This document shows, one piece after another, positions 45,324 through 56,735 of a DNA stretch of 64,000 bases; the first letter of the stretch is position 1; every line of letters begins with the position of its first letter. The notes under the pieces are model-generated. The model searched no databases, had not been told where the DNA came from, and saw only the letters and a program-made list of their open reading frames with translations. The translations under genes and the position numbers were made by a program. The stretch is from Lasiodiplodia sp. COLG20 (taxonomy: Eukaryota > Ascomycota > Dothideomycetes > Botryosphaeriales > Botryosphaeriaceae), in contig VNWV01000006.1 in NCBI GenBank assembly GCA_009801085.1, positions 2,779,689 to 2,843,688 of the forward strand, read 5' to 3'.

Positions 45324-47903
45324 ATGTCCCGCACACAGGTAGACCAGTTCATCGACGATGAGGAGGAGGAGCTCTGTCCCCTCTGCGTTGAGGAGTTCGA
45401 TCTCTCCGACAAGAACTTCAAGCCTTGCCCATGCGGCTACCAGGTACGCCTTTGCGCATTCCACGGCCGGCTTTTGGGCCGCCTGTACTAACACGCCTGC
45501 AACAGATATGCCAGTTCTGCTACAACAATATCAAGACCACCATGAACGGCCTCTGCCCCGCATGCCGCCGGCCGTACGACGAGAAGAGCATAGAGTGGAA
45601 GGTCATCAGTCCGGAAGAGTCCGTCTACCCGCACCTCCGCCCTTTCCACACAGACACTGATGCCGCGCAGGATGGCCAACTACAAAGCCGACCTCGCTCA
45701 ACAAGCCAAGAAGAAGGCCGCTGCTCGCCAAAAGGAGGCGCAGAAACGCGAAGCCGATTCGTTAAGCCGCAAACACCTCGCCGGCCTGCGCGTTGTCCAG
45801 AAAAACCTCGTCTACGTTACCGGTCTCAACCCCACTACCAGAGAGGATAAACTCCTTGAGACACTTCGCGGAGACCAGTATTTTGGACAATATGGCAAGA
45901 TCATCAAAATTGTTGTGAGCAAGGCGAAGGACACGTCGCACCCACAACAGTCTGTCGGGGTCTACGTCACATTTGCTAAGAAGGAGGATGCCGCCACTTG
46001 TATTGCGGCTGTAGATGGCTCGGTCAATGGCGACAGAGTCTTGAGGTAGGTCTAGGTTTGAAGCGCTCTGCTTGTCGCTACTAACGTGCTTCGTAGGGCT
46101 CAATACGGAACCACCAAGTACTGCTCCGCCTACCTTCGCAACGAGCAATGCAATAATCGCAATTGCATGTTCCTCCATGAGCCGGGCGAAGAAAGCGATA
46201 GCTTCACGCGACAGGACCTCTCGTCGATGAACGTAATATCGACCCAGAACCCCAACCAGGCCCGCCCGTCATCTTCCGTGCAACCTCACCCTCAACCTCC
46301 GCCACAACATGCGCCGCAATCCGTGGCCGCCGCGTCTCAACCCATGAAGAGGCAGGAAAGCCACGATGGATCGAACGGTTCCCAGGACGGTCCTGCATTA
46401 CCCTCGCACGCAAGTTGGGCCAACAAGCCTCCGCCAGCTGCCCGCCATACCCCCCAGCCGACAAGTACAGCTGCAGCAAGCCCGAAGATTGCCAGCCCGG
46501 CTCCCGCCCCTGCTCCTAAGCCGGAAGAACCCAAGCCAAAGAAGGCTGGTAAGGCCAAGGAGTCCACGCCCCCGCCCCCGGAATCGCCAAAGGAAACGCC
46601 CGAACAGCCGCCCACGGAACCGAAGCGTCCCAAGTCTTATCTCGATGAAATCCTGAAGAACCTCTCCGGCACTGGATTGGAATTCGTGTTCTCGGCAACA
46701 GCATTGAAAGACGAAGAGCTGCAGATCATCTCTAGTTTTCCTCCTCTGTTTGACATGAATGGTGGTGAGCGGAGAAAGGCCCTAAAAGAGAAGGAGGCGG
46801 AGGAAAGGCAGAGGTTGGAGGCAGAGACCCAAGCGCTCCGGGAAGCTGCTTTGGCGCAACAAGAACAGGAGGAGGCCACCGGCGGAGGTAGCATGCAACT
46901 TGGTGGCGAACCGGAGGAGCGGTCAGATGTCGTTCACACACCACAGCATGCGATCCAAGCTCCTGGACAACAATCCATTGGTGGCTCGAGTCTTGGTCTG
47001 GATCAAAATTTCGGCCTTTCCGAACAGATGGCGAACCTGGGCCTGAACCGCGGCCTCACGACCCAGCAACAACAGCAACTCCTGCTGCAGCAGTTCAAGT
47101 CGGCCAACACGCAGGCCAACAGCAATATCTTCCAGAACGCCCAGGCTCAGGTCCAACCCGGCATGCAGGGCAACGCTGCAGGCCATGCTCGACACACGTC
47201 GCGCTTTACTTTCGCCAACGACGGCAACACGGCTTCGGCAAATGTTAAGCCCGTTGCCAACGCCAAGCTCATGAATCAGCAATCGTCGATGATGCCTCCC
47301 AACAGCCATTTCAGCCAGCTCTCTCAGCACCAGCCTCTTGGCCAGCAGTTCTACAGCAGCAGCGTCCAGGGCCCGCCTCCCGGCCTGAAGACGACTGGCA
47401 CGCCTCCCATCAGCGGTGGCGGCATGTTCGGTCAGGGCCATGGTTTCGCCACCAGTGGAGTGGGCTACGGTGCCAACGCCATAGGCAGAAATGCTCAGGA
47501 AGATGCGATGAGAGAGCTCCTTCGGGGTCGGGGTGGCAACGCTGGCGGCAGCCAGCTGCATGATACTGGCAAGCGTGAGTTAATGTTCCCTTCTTTCTTG
47601 CACCAGAATCCCACCGCGACGTCTACGCCTAGCCCAGCCCCTGGCCTTCTGAACTTCCCCTATGGACCTCAGCCTGGCGCATACCAGGAGTCTGGTTCCC
47701 AGAAGCAGAAGAAGAAGGGGAAGAAGCACAGACATGCTAACACTTCCTCCTCCGGAGGTGGTGTAGTTGATGTTGCGGACCCGAGTATTTTGCAGGCGAG
47801 GTTGCACCAGGGCGGAGCCATGGTCGGCCAGGGACTGTACGCTGGCCAGGGTCAAGGTGGGTTCTCATCCGTGTACAACGGCGGTGGTTTCAGTAGATGG
47901 TAG
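45324..47903 (+). CDS. NOT4: CCR4-NOT subunit 4, RING-type E3 ligase Not4
   Basis: Four exons (45324-45443, 45506-45618, 45671-46045, 46097-47903) give 804 residues if the TAG at 47901 is used. A C4C4 RING lies at residues 18-61 (CPLCVEEFDLSDKNFKPCPC, CQFCYNN, LCPACRRPYDEK), then a coiled coil, an RRM (LVYVTGLNPTTREDKLLETL, KIVVSKAKD, GVYVTFAKKEDAATCIAAVD) and a CCCH zinc finger (CSAYLRNEQCNNRNCMFLH). The rest is low-complexity, with QGPPPGLKTTGTPPISGGGM and KQKKKGKKHRHANTSS. Not4 ubiquitinates stalled-ribosome and other targets within the CCR4-NOT complex. An alternative donor at 47857 would join the downstream ORF at 48457 in frame to make a 1679-residue protein; my recollection that many filamentous ascomycete Not4 proteins are that long favours this. 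Confidence 0.9.
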
Positions 47904-48450
47904 TTTTCCCGGCGGCATTCCCCTTTGTTGTCATTTTGCTTTTGTTGCAGGCTACAATGGCGTTTTTCTGGTGTGGGCAAGCGATGCATTGGCTCGTACC
48001 CTATTACGGGTGGCCTCTGGAGTTTTGCGGCGGAATCGGGATCTCATGTCCAAGCTAGCAATGAGCGGTCGGCAGGCTTTTTATGGTTGGGCTTTATGGC
48101 ATCCGATTTTCATTCTGCCTCATTGAGCTTACGGGCGATGCGTCGCTGCCTTCTTAGGTCCGACAGCATGTCCTTCTCTTCGTCTTCGTCATGGCCATCG
48201 TATGTACGTAATTCCCTTCCAGCCATCTCGGAGAGGGCAATTCACTCACAGAATAATCAGACTTCTGATGGCTTTTCTTCTTGATTGTACTCCTCGGCTG
48301 TGACGAAGACGTTGAGAAAGCTTTGCGTCCTATGTTGTTGCATTTGCGTTTCATGCGTCCAGTATTCGAGCATTTTGGCTGCCACACCCACCTGCCTCGT
48401 CGATTACTCACAGCATTAACCACTGGGCCAAGCAGTGCTGATTACAATAG
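47904..48450. other. Gap or long intron between NOT4 core and downstream ORF
   Basis: About 550 bp with no plus-strand ORF of protein-like quality. It may be a long intron (47857-48456) of a single NOT4 gene, or a short intergenic region. Two protein-like short ORFs lie on the minus strand. Confidence 0.4.
48110..48373 (-). other. Two short protein-like antisense ORFs
   Basis: Two 38-codon ORFs on the minus strand: 48373-48257 starts MLEYWTHETQMQQHRTQSFL, and 48226-48110 starts MAGRELRTYDGHDEDEEKDM and ends in basic Arg/Lys sequence. Their composition looks coding (charged, no low-complexity bias of an antisense shadow). They are separated by only 30 bp, too short for a usual intron, although a GTCTGA..CGAG join would be in frame. 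This may be a tiny nested gene or chance. Confidence 0.2.
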
Positions 48451-51128
48451 CAGTAGGTGAACAAGATCCTCTTTCAAGGAGCGTCGATGCTCTCGTCGGT
48501 GAGGCGGACATGCAACCAATGCACATGGCCGACCTTTCATATCTCCTAGAGCAGCCTCGCCGTTCGACGCCAACAGTGCCTCCGGGCCTTTCTACTCCCG
48601 TCAGCAGGACCGGGACTCCGTCCAGTGCATCTATACGTCCTCCTCCCGGCATCCCAACTCCACATGCGGCGACACCGCACGCAATCACGCCGGCAGTCCC
48701 CGACCTTCCTTTGCCGACATCTCGGTCCGGCACGCCAGCGAGAAAGAGCACGAAGGAGTCTGAACGCAGTAAGGCAACCGAAGTCAGCACTGAAGCCTCC
48801 AAGACGCCAACCATTACCAAGTCTATCCCAGGTAAAGTAACCTCGGCGGTTGCCACTCCGATCACGACCAAAGCGGTTCCAGCAACGAAGGTCGAGACGC
48901 CCAAGGTTGGCGACAAGGCCAAGACCAAATCAAAAGGTCCTGATGTGGAACACTTGCCCGTTACGCCATCGAGGCCAGTGGAAGAGGTGCAGCCGTCTCC
49001 TGCCAGAACTATTGCTCAGGTTGTTGCGTCGGAGCCAAAAGCTAGCAGTGTGCCGCCGTCACCCCTGAAGGCAGAGCAAATTAAGCCAGAAGCGAAGTCG
49101 ACAATGTCCAGTACCAAGCGACAGCATCCTGGACCGTTGCAAATTCCCAAGAAGGAGCCGCTGGGATCGGAAAACATTGTTTCGGCTAGCGACGCTGCGA
49201 AGAACCCTCGTGCCATGTCAATTACTGCAGAGTCGAACTCGCGTCCAGGAACGCCAACCGGTGCTCCTACGGGTTCTCCCTTGAAGCGAACAGGACCCCA
49301 GATCATGCGTATCACGAACACGCCTAAGACGGAGACGCCACCCGCAGTCAGTGCATCCTCTGCCCCAGCGACTGCGGCGATTCCTCCCAGCGTGGTTAGC
49401 ATTCGGTCGAGGCAGCCTAGCGTTGCGTCGCTCAACCAGCCAGGAACTCCGGTGAGCGAATTCGTGTCCGACAATGCCTCAATGACTTCTGCGTCCATGT
49501 CACGCACCAACTCTCCCCCTCCCAGCAGCAGGGTTGGCTCGGCCCCGCAGCGAACCAAGACCAAGAGCCAGGCCAAGAAGGAGAGGCAAGAGCGCGCTCG
49601 CCAGATGACCGAAGTCGAATTGGGCCTCAAGGAGTCGCGCACTCCGAGCGAAGAGCCAGTCATCGAAGGCATCCAGACGCGCAAGAAGAAAGAGAAGAAG
49701 GCGAAGCCGGCCAAGGCGGCTAAGACGGCGGTTTCGACGCCTTCTGGGAGCCGAACGAACACGCCAGGACCGGCTGAGAAGGCACCCGTCCCGGAGCCCC
49801 AGCCCGAGGCACCCACTGCCGCCCCCGCCGCCGAAAAGGAGGAGAAGAAAAAGAAGCCTGCTGCTGTTGCGGAGATCGTTGCGACTCCTGCTGCTGCTGC
49901 TGCCCCAGCTCCCCCAGCTCCGCCGGCCGCTGCCCCCGAGCAGCCGGCGGCCCCCACCACCACCCACACCAAGCCGCCGCAGCAGCCTCCAGCCATCACG
50001 CCGGCCTCGATCATCGCCAAGCTGCAGGCGTCGGGCGCCATCACGCACGAGAAGCTAGAAAACATGTTCAAGTCGTTCCCGCACGCGGGGCCGAACGAGC
50101 GGGCCATGACGCTGGCCGACGTGCCCAACCGCGACCGCCAGTACACGCTGTCGGACGAAGCCATCCGCGCGGTGCTCGAGCGCCGCGAGGGCCCGCACCG
50201 CCTGGGCGGCGAGGACGGCCGCATCTCGTCGCGCGTGCTCGTCACGCCCGAGGGCACCATCCTGCGCGGCCTGTCGCGCGAGGAGGAGGACCGCTACCTC
50301 GAGCTCGAGGCGTCGTTGAGGAAGCGCGGGGCGGCTGGTGGAGGCCAGAGGTGGAATCCGACCAAGGAGCCTTACTTCGACCTTGAGCGCATCGTGCGGA
50401 ACCTGAATGTAAGGTGTGTTGTTGACAAGAGCAACACCCTCCGCCAGACGCAGGCCGCGCTGCAGAAGGCGGCTCAGCAAGCGGCTGCGGCCGCGGGCGT
50501 CAACACGAGTGGTGGTGGTGCGGGCGGCGCTGCTGCCGCCGCGGCCGCTGCGGCTAAGCTGTTCGACGAAGCGGCCAACTACAACGACGAGTTCATCATG
50601 CCCGCCAGCCCCACGCTGCCCGACGACGCGCTGATTCCGCCCACGGCCGTCGAGAACGCCGACCGCCCCAGCACCACCAGCAACAACCTCAGCGCGTCGA
50701 CCAGCTCGACGGCCACGACCAGTATCGTCAGCGGCGGCGGCGGTGGTGGTCCTGTCGCGAACAGCAACATCACCACCCCGGCCGGTAACAGCCTGCTCGC
50801 CGCGCCGTTCGAGAGCCACTACATTCAAATGAATGGCATTACGTTGTCAGATTCGGCGGCGCCGGTGCTCGGCATCGACCTCGGGAAGAACGGACTGCTG
50901 TTCTCGGGTGGAAGCGGAGGAGGCAGCATTACCGGCGGGCCCGGCGGTGCGAAGGGCGTTGCCGCCGCTACGGCTGCGGCGGCGGCGAAGAGCGGGGGCC
51001 CGGTGTTGGCGGTGCACGAGATCGAGAAGGAGTTGAACGTCGAGAAGCAGCGTGCGAACGAGTTCACGAAGAAGCTGAACGCCGCCATCAAGCGGAACAG
51101 GAAGGTCGTTGGTGCGGCGAGTCACTAA
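48451..51128 (+). CDS. Low-complexity ORF, possible C-terminal part of Not4
   Basis: The frame opens after a stop at 48417 and has no ATG before MQPMHM (48510). The sequence is already protein-like from GEQDPLSRSVDALVGEADMQ, and AATAGCAG/TAG at 48450-48456 offers AG acceptors, so an upstream exon is likely. The product is about 890 residues, dominated by Pro/Ser/Thr/Ala-rich disorder with repeated TP/SRTGTP motifs, Lys-rich patches (RKKKEKKAKP) and poly-Ala/Gly. One compact conserved-looking block stands out at about 50130-50430: YTLSDEAIRAVLERREGPHR, GRISSRVLVTPEGTILRGLS, REEEDRYLELEASLR. I associate such a block with the C-terminus of fungal Not4 (from memory). The end is a basic coiled coil (ELNVEKQRANEFTKKLNAAI). 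It is either the 3' exon of NOT4 or a separate gene. Confidence 0.7.
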
Positions 51129-53852
51129 AAATAGAAAAAGGGTCATCGAGAGAGCGGGGCATGGAGGTGAGGCCTGAGGCCTATTGTTTATTTGTACTAT
51201 TACATGTATTATTTGCACGGGGCACGACAGGGGGTTCACGGTAGAGGTTGGAGCGTTGGGCGAGGGCTGGTGTTTGGAGGGTTACGTCGCTCGGAGTCGT
51301 CGGGTTGTATATACTTGCGACGCGATTCCGACGACTTCCAGCATTAGCTGCACATCTTCCGAAGGCGGAAGGAGGATGGGCGCCCATTATTACTACTGTA
51401 CTACTATCACTAATTAACCATGTCAATACAACGGGAGTGCCCGTTACAGGCATTTTTGCTTTGCCGAGAGGAATGTCTTCTAACATCGGACGTATGAAGT
51501 CGGTTCTAGATTCTGGCCATATCGTTGCCTGCACGCCCCTCTTCCCACAAGTGGCAACGCCATCCCCACTTGGATGCGGCCTGGACCTAGTTCTGTGAGC
51601 ATCCAGGCTGTTCTTCTCATTGCGACGTTGGACGCAACTCTGCTTCTCGAACGACTGCAGGACGCGAAGGAATGGTGAGCGTTGCGATAGGCGGCGCCCC
51701 CATCTACGCTCCATCGCGCATGGCTGCATCGTGAGATCATCACTAGCAATGGCCATTTCAAAGCGCCATGTCTCACGTTTCCCATGTGGTTTCCCCTCCC
51801 CCTTCTCCAAAAGATTACATCACCAAGTAGAACATTCCCGAAGCAGACAGGGCGTGTGGGGCAGGGGAGCTGCAGACGAAAAAAGAGGCGCAATACCGAC
51901 CCAGCCGCATCTTCGAACGTCTGAAGGAGATCCCCACATGTCATCCCGAACGTCACGAATCCCATGGCCTGTTCCTGCTCACCTGTTCGCGGGTCCTAAT
52001 TTGCGGCCTCCCCTCAGGCGCCCCTCTTTGTGGCTTGTTTAATTGCGGGGAACAGGTCAGTCGGGAGACCCTGTGGTTCGTTGTGGCTGAGGGCCTGGAC
52101 TTCTCTTTTTTTTTTCGCTGTTTTCTGGGCTGGCCGCGCCATTTATCCCCCCTCTCGGTCCCGACGGGATGGGTTTCGGTATGTATGTACGTACACAATA
52201 GCCGCTGCTTATTTTTCGTTGATTTGCGACGGGTAAGGCGGCATTCTATTTTACTTTTCTTCCCTTATCTCCCCGTGCTACTCTCTGCTTCTTGTGTTGC
52301 ACGTGGCCCGGATGTAGCGCCCGCACCACGAGGACACACCATCTCCCTTTGTGTCGGCGTTTTCGGGTACGCCGGCCGAGAGGACGGTAGGTTCGGCATC
52401 TTCAGACGTTCGACCTTTTGGCATCAGGGAGTAGTGCTACGCTTGGGGATCGACGGATCGATGCGAAGACTTGGAACTTCGAACGTCGTCGCGGGTTGGC
52501 ATGCCGGGTGGCGCTGATTGGGATCGAGGCTTGTTCTTTGTAGGTTATTGCCGGATACAGCTGCTGCTGTGGTACACTTTTGTCGCAGACAAAGCGGGTG
52601 GCGAAAAAAGGAGGCGCCTCAGGCGCGTTGCTACATGTTTTCCATTCAACTGTCTCCAGCGCCGTAAGCGGCTGAATCTGGGTGAATGGAGACAGGAGGT
52701 CGGGGTGTGCGGGAGCATGAAATAATGCCGAGACGGTCATGGGGTCGATGCCTTCAACCGTTGGGAATCTGTGATCTGCAGCGCCAGAGCGTACGCGATT
52801 TGCTAGGTCTAGCGAACGGTGGGCTTTAGTGCTCGTGGCTAAGCACAGTCTTAGCTAGGGGGTGGGGGGGATTCATGCACCGTACTGAAATACATCAAGT
52901 GACTTCCAAGCAAAGTATCGGTGGGGAACACGGTTTGTTTCGCCGAACATTTCCATGCTAATGAATATATCTTGCTAAAGAAAAGCGGACACCCGTATTA
53001 CTATTGAACATAAGCCCGCTACCGCGTTATGCAAGAGCACTAGGTTGCATGCATGAAGTAAGCCGAGATGCTTTTGCGACTTATCGCTTTGATGACTGAA
53101 GTATTGGCGGCCGGGGACTTTATCATCAGTTACTTGCGGCTATCTGTGGCCTGTATACGTCCTGACAAGGAACACAATACTGCCACTATCTTGGAAGCAC
53201 TGACAAATACAAAGCTGAATCAGTGCCGCAATCACGCACCGTGGATTTAAGCAACATTACTTGCGGAATATAGGGTTAACTAAACCATATTCGGAGCTTG
53301 CAAGATGCCGGCATGTCGCCGTAATCACTACACTGATCATCGCTGACCCTACAATTGGACATGCTTCCAGTTGCTCAACCCACAAATGCCCATCAATTTC
53401 CAATAACACACTTTAGCGCCGCATTACGCTATTTCGATATTGAGCGTAGTAGTCTGTGCGAAACGCCGCCAGTGTGTAACCCTATACCGAACATGACCCA
53501 TGGCCGAGCTATGCTAGTCCTGCGTGTGTCAGCCTGCCATCGAAATGTTCACTAAACACGGCCGTTTCCTACGTCTGAACATGGATCAACCGGCTAATTT
53601 TTTATTAGCTGGCGACGTCGTTGGCCTAAGACCCTCGGAGCACGACCCGCTCGTATTCGGATAGAGGAGCGCATCCCGCAGGGGGTCCGCGAAGGTTAAG
53701 GCCACGGCATGTGGATCACTCCAGAATGCGGTCTGAGGCGCCGTTACGTCCTTTTCGTACCTCATGGCAGCCATGCGCTTTTTTCCTCATAGTCCCACCA
53801 CACCGACTTTTAACTTCTTCACTGCTGCTCGAGCATTGGGCTGAGGACTACA
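51129..53852. other. Long intergenic region upstream of the Zn2Cys6 gene
   Basis: 2.7 kb without a recognisable gene. It contains a T-run near 52108, a G-run near 52861 and AT-richer DNA from 52.8 to 53.6 kb. ORFs such as 51181-51810 (-) and 52035-52517 (+) are not protein-like. It is probably promoter DNA of the transcription factor plus the 3' UTR of the preceding gene. Confidence 0.4.
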
Positions 53853-56264
53853 ATGGCAGACATTACCGACGACGCATACCGCGCTCGACGGCCGCATCGG
53901 AAATCGAGATTTGGTTGCAAGAATTGTAAATCGCGAAAGATCAAGGTAGGTTGGGTGCAAGGCCTCCCCCATTTCCCAATCGCGATACCCAGCCGATGGT
54001 GATCTTCGAACCCTCGTCTTTGTTGCAACTTCACCTGCCGCACTGAGGTATTGCTTAACGTTCCTCATCTTAACTCGGAGCCGCGTGGAATCATGTCTTC
54101 TGACAAGGCTTAGTGTGATGAAGAGAAACCGCAATGCGGGCAATGCACCAAGCATGCCGTTGTTTGTGACTTCTCGACTAGGGAATCGGTACCTGCGAGC
54201 TCAGTATCCTCGAGCAACACCACTGCAACGACCTCGGGCATCAACTCGGCACTGTTGAACCCAGAGACACCTACCGGAACACCACCGATAAGCCGTGATG
54301 ATGAAGCATATCACTGGCGGCAGCTCCTGCCCAGCGACTTCGACCTCGCGAGCGCCTCGTCGCTCAACATCGCCACCAACAATCCCATCGAGCCCCAACT
54401 CGAGCTCAACATGACCGACCTCGAGCTCATCCACCACTTCACCGTCACGACCGCCTACACGCTCAGCACAGCCCCCGAGCTGCAGACCTGGTGGCGAATC
54501 GAGGTCCCGCACCTCGCCTTCTCCTACCCCTTCGTCATGCGCGCCCTGCTCTCCCTCTCCGGCATACACGTCGCGCACACGCTCCGCTCCTCCTCCTCGG
54601 CAGAGAACACCACCGCTACGTCCCCACCCTCCATAACACAACCATCCCAGCACCCCTCCCTCTTCCCCTCGGCCTCGTCTTCCTTCTCCTCCTCTTCCGC
54701 CACCTCCTCCTCCCACAACAACAACCACGCCCTCCCCGAGGAGCGCCGCCTCAAAGCCGCCGACCACATCAGCCGGGCCCTCTCCCAACGAGACCTGGCC
54801 CTCCGTACCGCCCAAGCCGTGCTCCCCAACTGCACCACTGCCATCACCGCCGACGGCATGAGCACCTCCCTCTCTTTAAACCCCCACATCTTCCCACCCC
54901 TTTACGTCTGCGCCGCGCTCACGACCCTCATCGCCTTCGCCTCCCAACGGCCGCTCATCGACGACGACGACGACGACAACGACAGCAGCGCCACCACCAC
55001 CGACGATCCGAACGACCTCCTCCTCCTCAGCATCGGCGACAACAACAACGGTCCCGGCACCATCGCGCCCTGGCTCCGGCTGTCCCGAGACATCAAGCAC
55101 GCAGTGGATGGCGTGGTAGCGGCGGAAGCAGGAGGAGGAGGAGGAGGAGGAGGAGGAGGAGACGGCAGTGGTGGAGACAACAACAACAACATCTTCAACC
55201 CCAACAGCAGCCGCAACAGAACAACCCTCCTGATGAGCAACGCCGTCGGCATGCCCCTCCGGATCGCCCGGTCACACCCACCACCACCACCACCGCGATC
55301 ACCATCACCACCATCGCCGCTTCCGCCTCCGCCTCCGACGACCGGTACCTTCGCCCTCCGATACGACCCCTGCTACGGCTGGAGCAACGGCCACGGCCCC
55401 AGTGACGACCACGACCACGACGAGCCCAGCGGCAACCACGGCAACAGCCTCGGCAACAGCGGGAACGATGACAGCAGAGCAAGCAGTAGCAGACCAAGGA
55501 GATCAGTCTGGGAAACGGACGCCGCAGTGGCCGCGGGCACCGAAGAGCTGTGCGCGCTGCGGCGCTGGTTCGTCGCGCTGTACGAGCAGCGCTACCGGCA
55601 AATCGATACTCTTTCTTCTTCTTCTGCTGCTGCTGGAGACATAGCAGCAGCAGCGGCGGCGAGCATCGAGGAGGCCGCGGCGGATAAGGCGGACCTGGCG
55701 TCGCTGTGCGCTGCCATCGATGCGTTGGTGGAGGCGTACGCTGCGTTTGATGGGAGGCTGGATGGAGGAGGAGGAGGTGGTGGTGGTGGTGGTGGTGGTT
55801 TCGTTGTTGATGATGAGGATGACATGACGGTGGGCATGCGCGCGATACTGGGGTGGGCGTGTAATGGCGTTGGTAGTGCTGCTGGTACTGGCGTGGACGA
55901 GCGGTTCCTGGAGAGGGCGACGCAGCGGGCACCGGCGTTTTTGGTGGTGTTGGCGTTTTGGGGCGTCATGGTGCACTGGGTGGATGGTGGCGGAGGAAAC
56001 TCGAGCGGGGAAGGAGGGTTGGGGCGGCAGGATGGACAACAACAACAGAGACGCTGGTGGATTGGTGGATGGGGCAAGAGGTTGGTTGGGAGGGTGGAGG
56101 CGGCGGTTTCGGAGCAAGAGGCGGCGTTGGAGGGTGGTGGAGGAAGTGAGGTGGAGGATGAAGTGAAGAGAGACTGGCGGAGGTGGTTGAGGTGGCCGTT
56201 GGAGCAGGTTGGGACCGAGGGTGAGAGGGGGAGAGTAAGGGCGGTGGATTGCGTGGTTATTTGA
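53853..56264 (+). CDS. Zn2Cys6 transcription factor, UPC2-like architecture
   Basis: Exons 53853-53945 and 54114-56264 (168-bp intron with a CTGAC branch site) give 747 residues. The intron splits the zinc cluster: C22-x2-C25-x6-C32 (FGCKNCKSRKIK/C) then C39-x2-C42-x6-C49, a perfect Zn2Cys6. The DNA-binding domain is at the extreme N-terminus. A segment around 150-210 (LNMTDLELIHHFTVTTAYTL, WWRIEVPHLAFSYPFVMRAL, LSLSGIHVAH) matches the layout of Upc2/Ecm22-like regulators. The remainder is unusually rich in homopolymer runs: poly-Ser, poly-Asp encoded by GAC repeats (about 54961), poly-Gly from GGA repeats (about 55135) and poly-Gly from GGT repeats (about 55767). Targets are unknown. The relation to sterol regulation is only by architecture. 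Confidence 0.82.
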
Positions 56265-56410
56265 GTTCCTCAAGCCACGTATCGTATCTTTAACAGTAAG
56301 CTTAACGTGCGCTTAAAATCGTACGCGGGTAAATGTTGAGACAGCGCTAAAGTAGCCCGCATATGCACATGAGGACCCTGTTGAGTGATGCAGAGGGGTG
56401 CTGCAGCTTT

Positions 56411-56509
56411 TAATTCGACATTCTCGTCCGGACGATAGCTTCAACTACCCATGACATGAGTCAAAAGAAACAAATCTACGCTAGCTATCGGCTGCGAAGG
56501 GGACTGTAC
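56411..56509 (+). repeat. Dispersed palindromic element, copy C
   Basis: This copy reads TAATTCGACATTCTCGTCCG, GACGATAGCTTCAACTACCC, ATGACATGAG, an A-rich spacer, then TACGCTAGCTATCGGCTGCG and AAGGGGACTGTA. It is the best-preserved right half in the window and lies in the convergent gap between the Zn2Cys6 and PAP2 genes. Confidence 0.75.
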
Positions 56510-56735
56510 AGAAAACCCAACGTCACAAAAGCTCCCCGTTCCCCAGCGTACTCAGAATGAACATGCTCAGTTTGGAAAGTATGCTTGATGGCTAAATTTT
56601 TCTGCAAATCCACTTCTGACCAAGATATCCAGCTGTCGAATCTTGAACGTACCAAATTCAGCTAGACTTTAGACGCCCCCATGGAACGTTGTGGGTATAT
56701 AACTCCCCATGAAAAACGCACAAATCGCTTTTGAC

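Noticed and set aside
49016..50260. 414-codon minus-strand ORF opposite the NOT4-linked ORF
   Set aside because: It is the antisense of GC-rich Pro/Ala/Ser codons; the translation is Gly/Val/Ala-rich without domain motifs, while the plus strand has protein-like blocks and continuous frame.
51181..51810. 209-codon minus-strand ORF downstream of the long ORF
   Set aside because: No domain-like pattern, no splice context, overlapped by other frames of similar length; likely chance.
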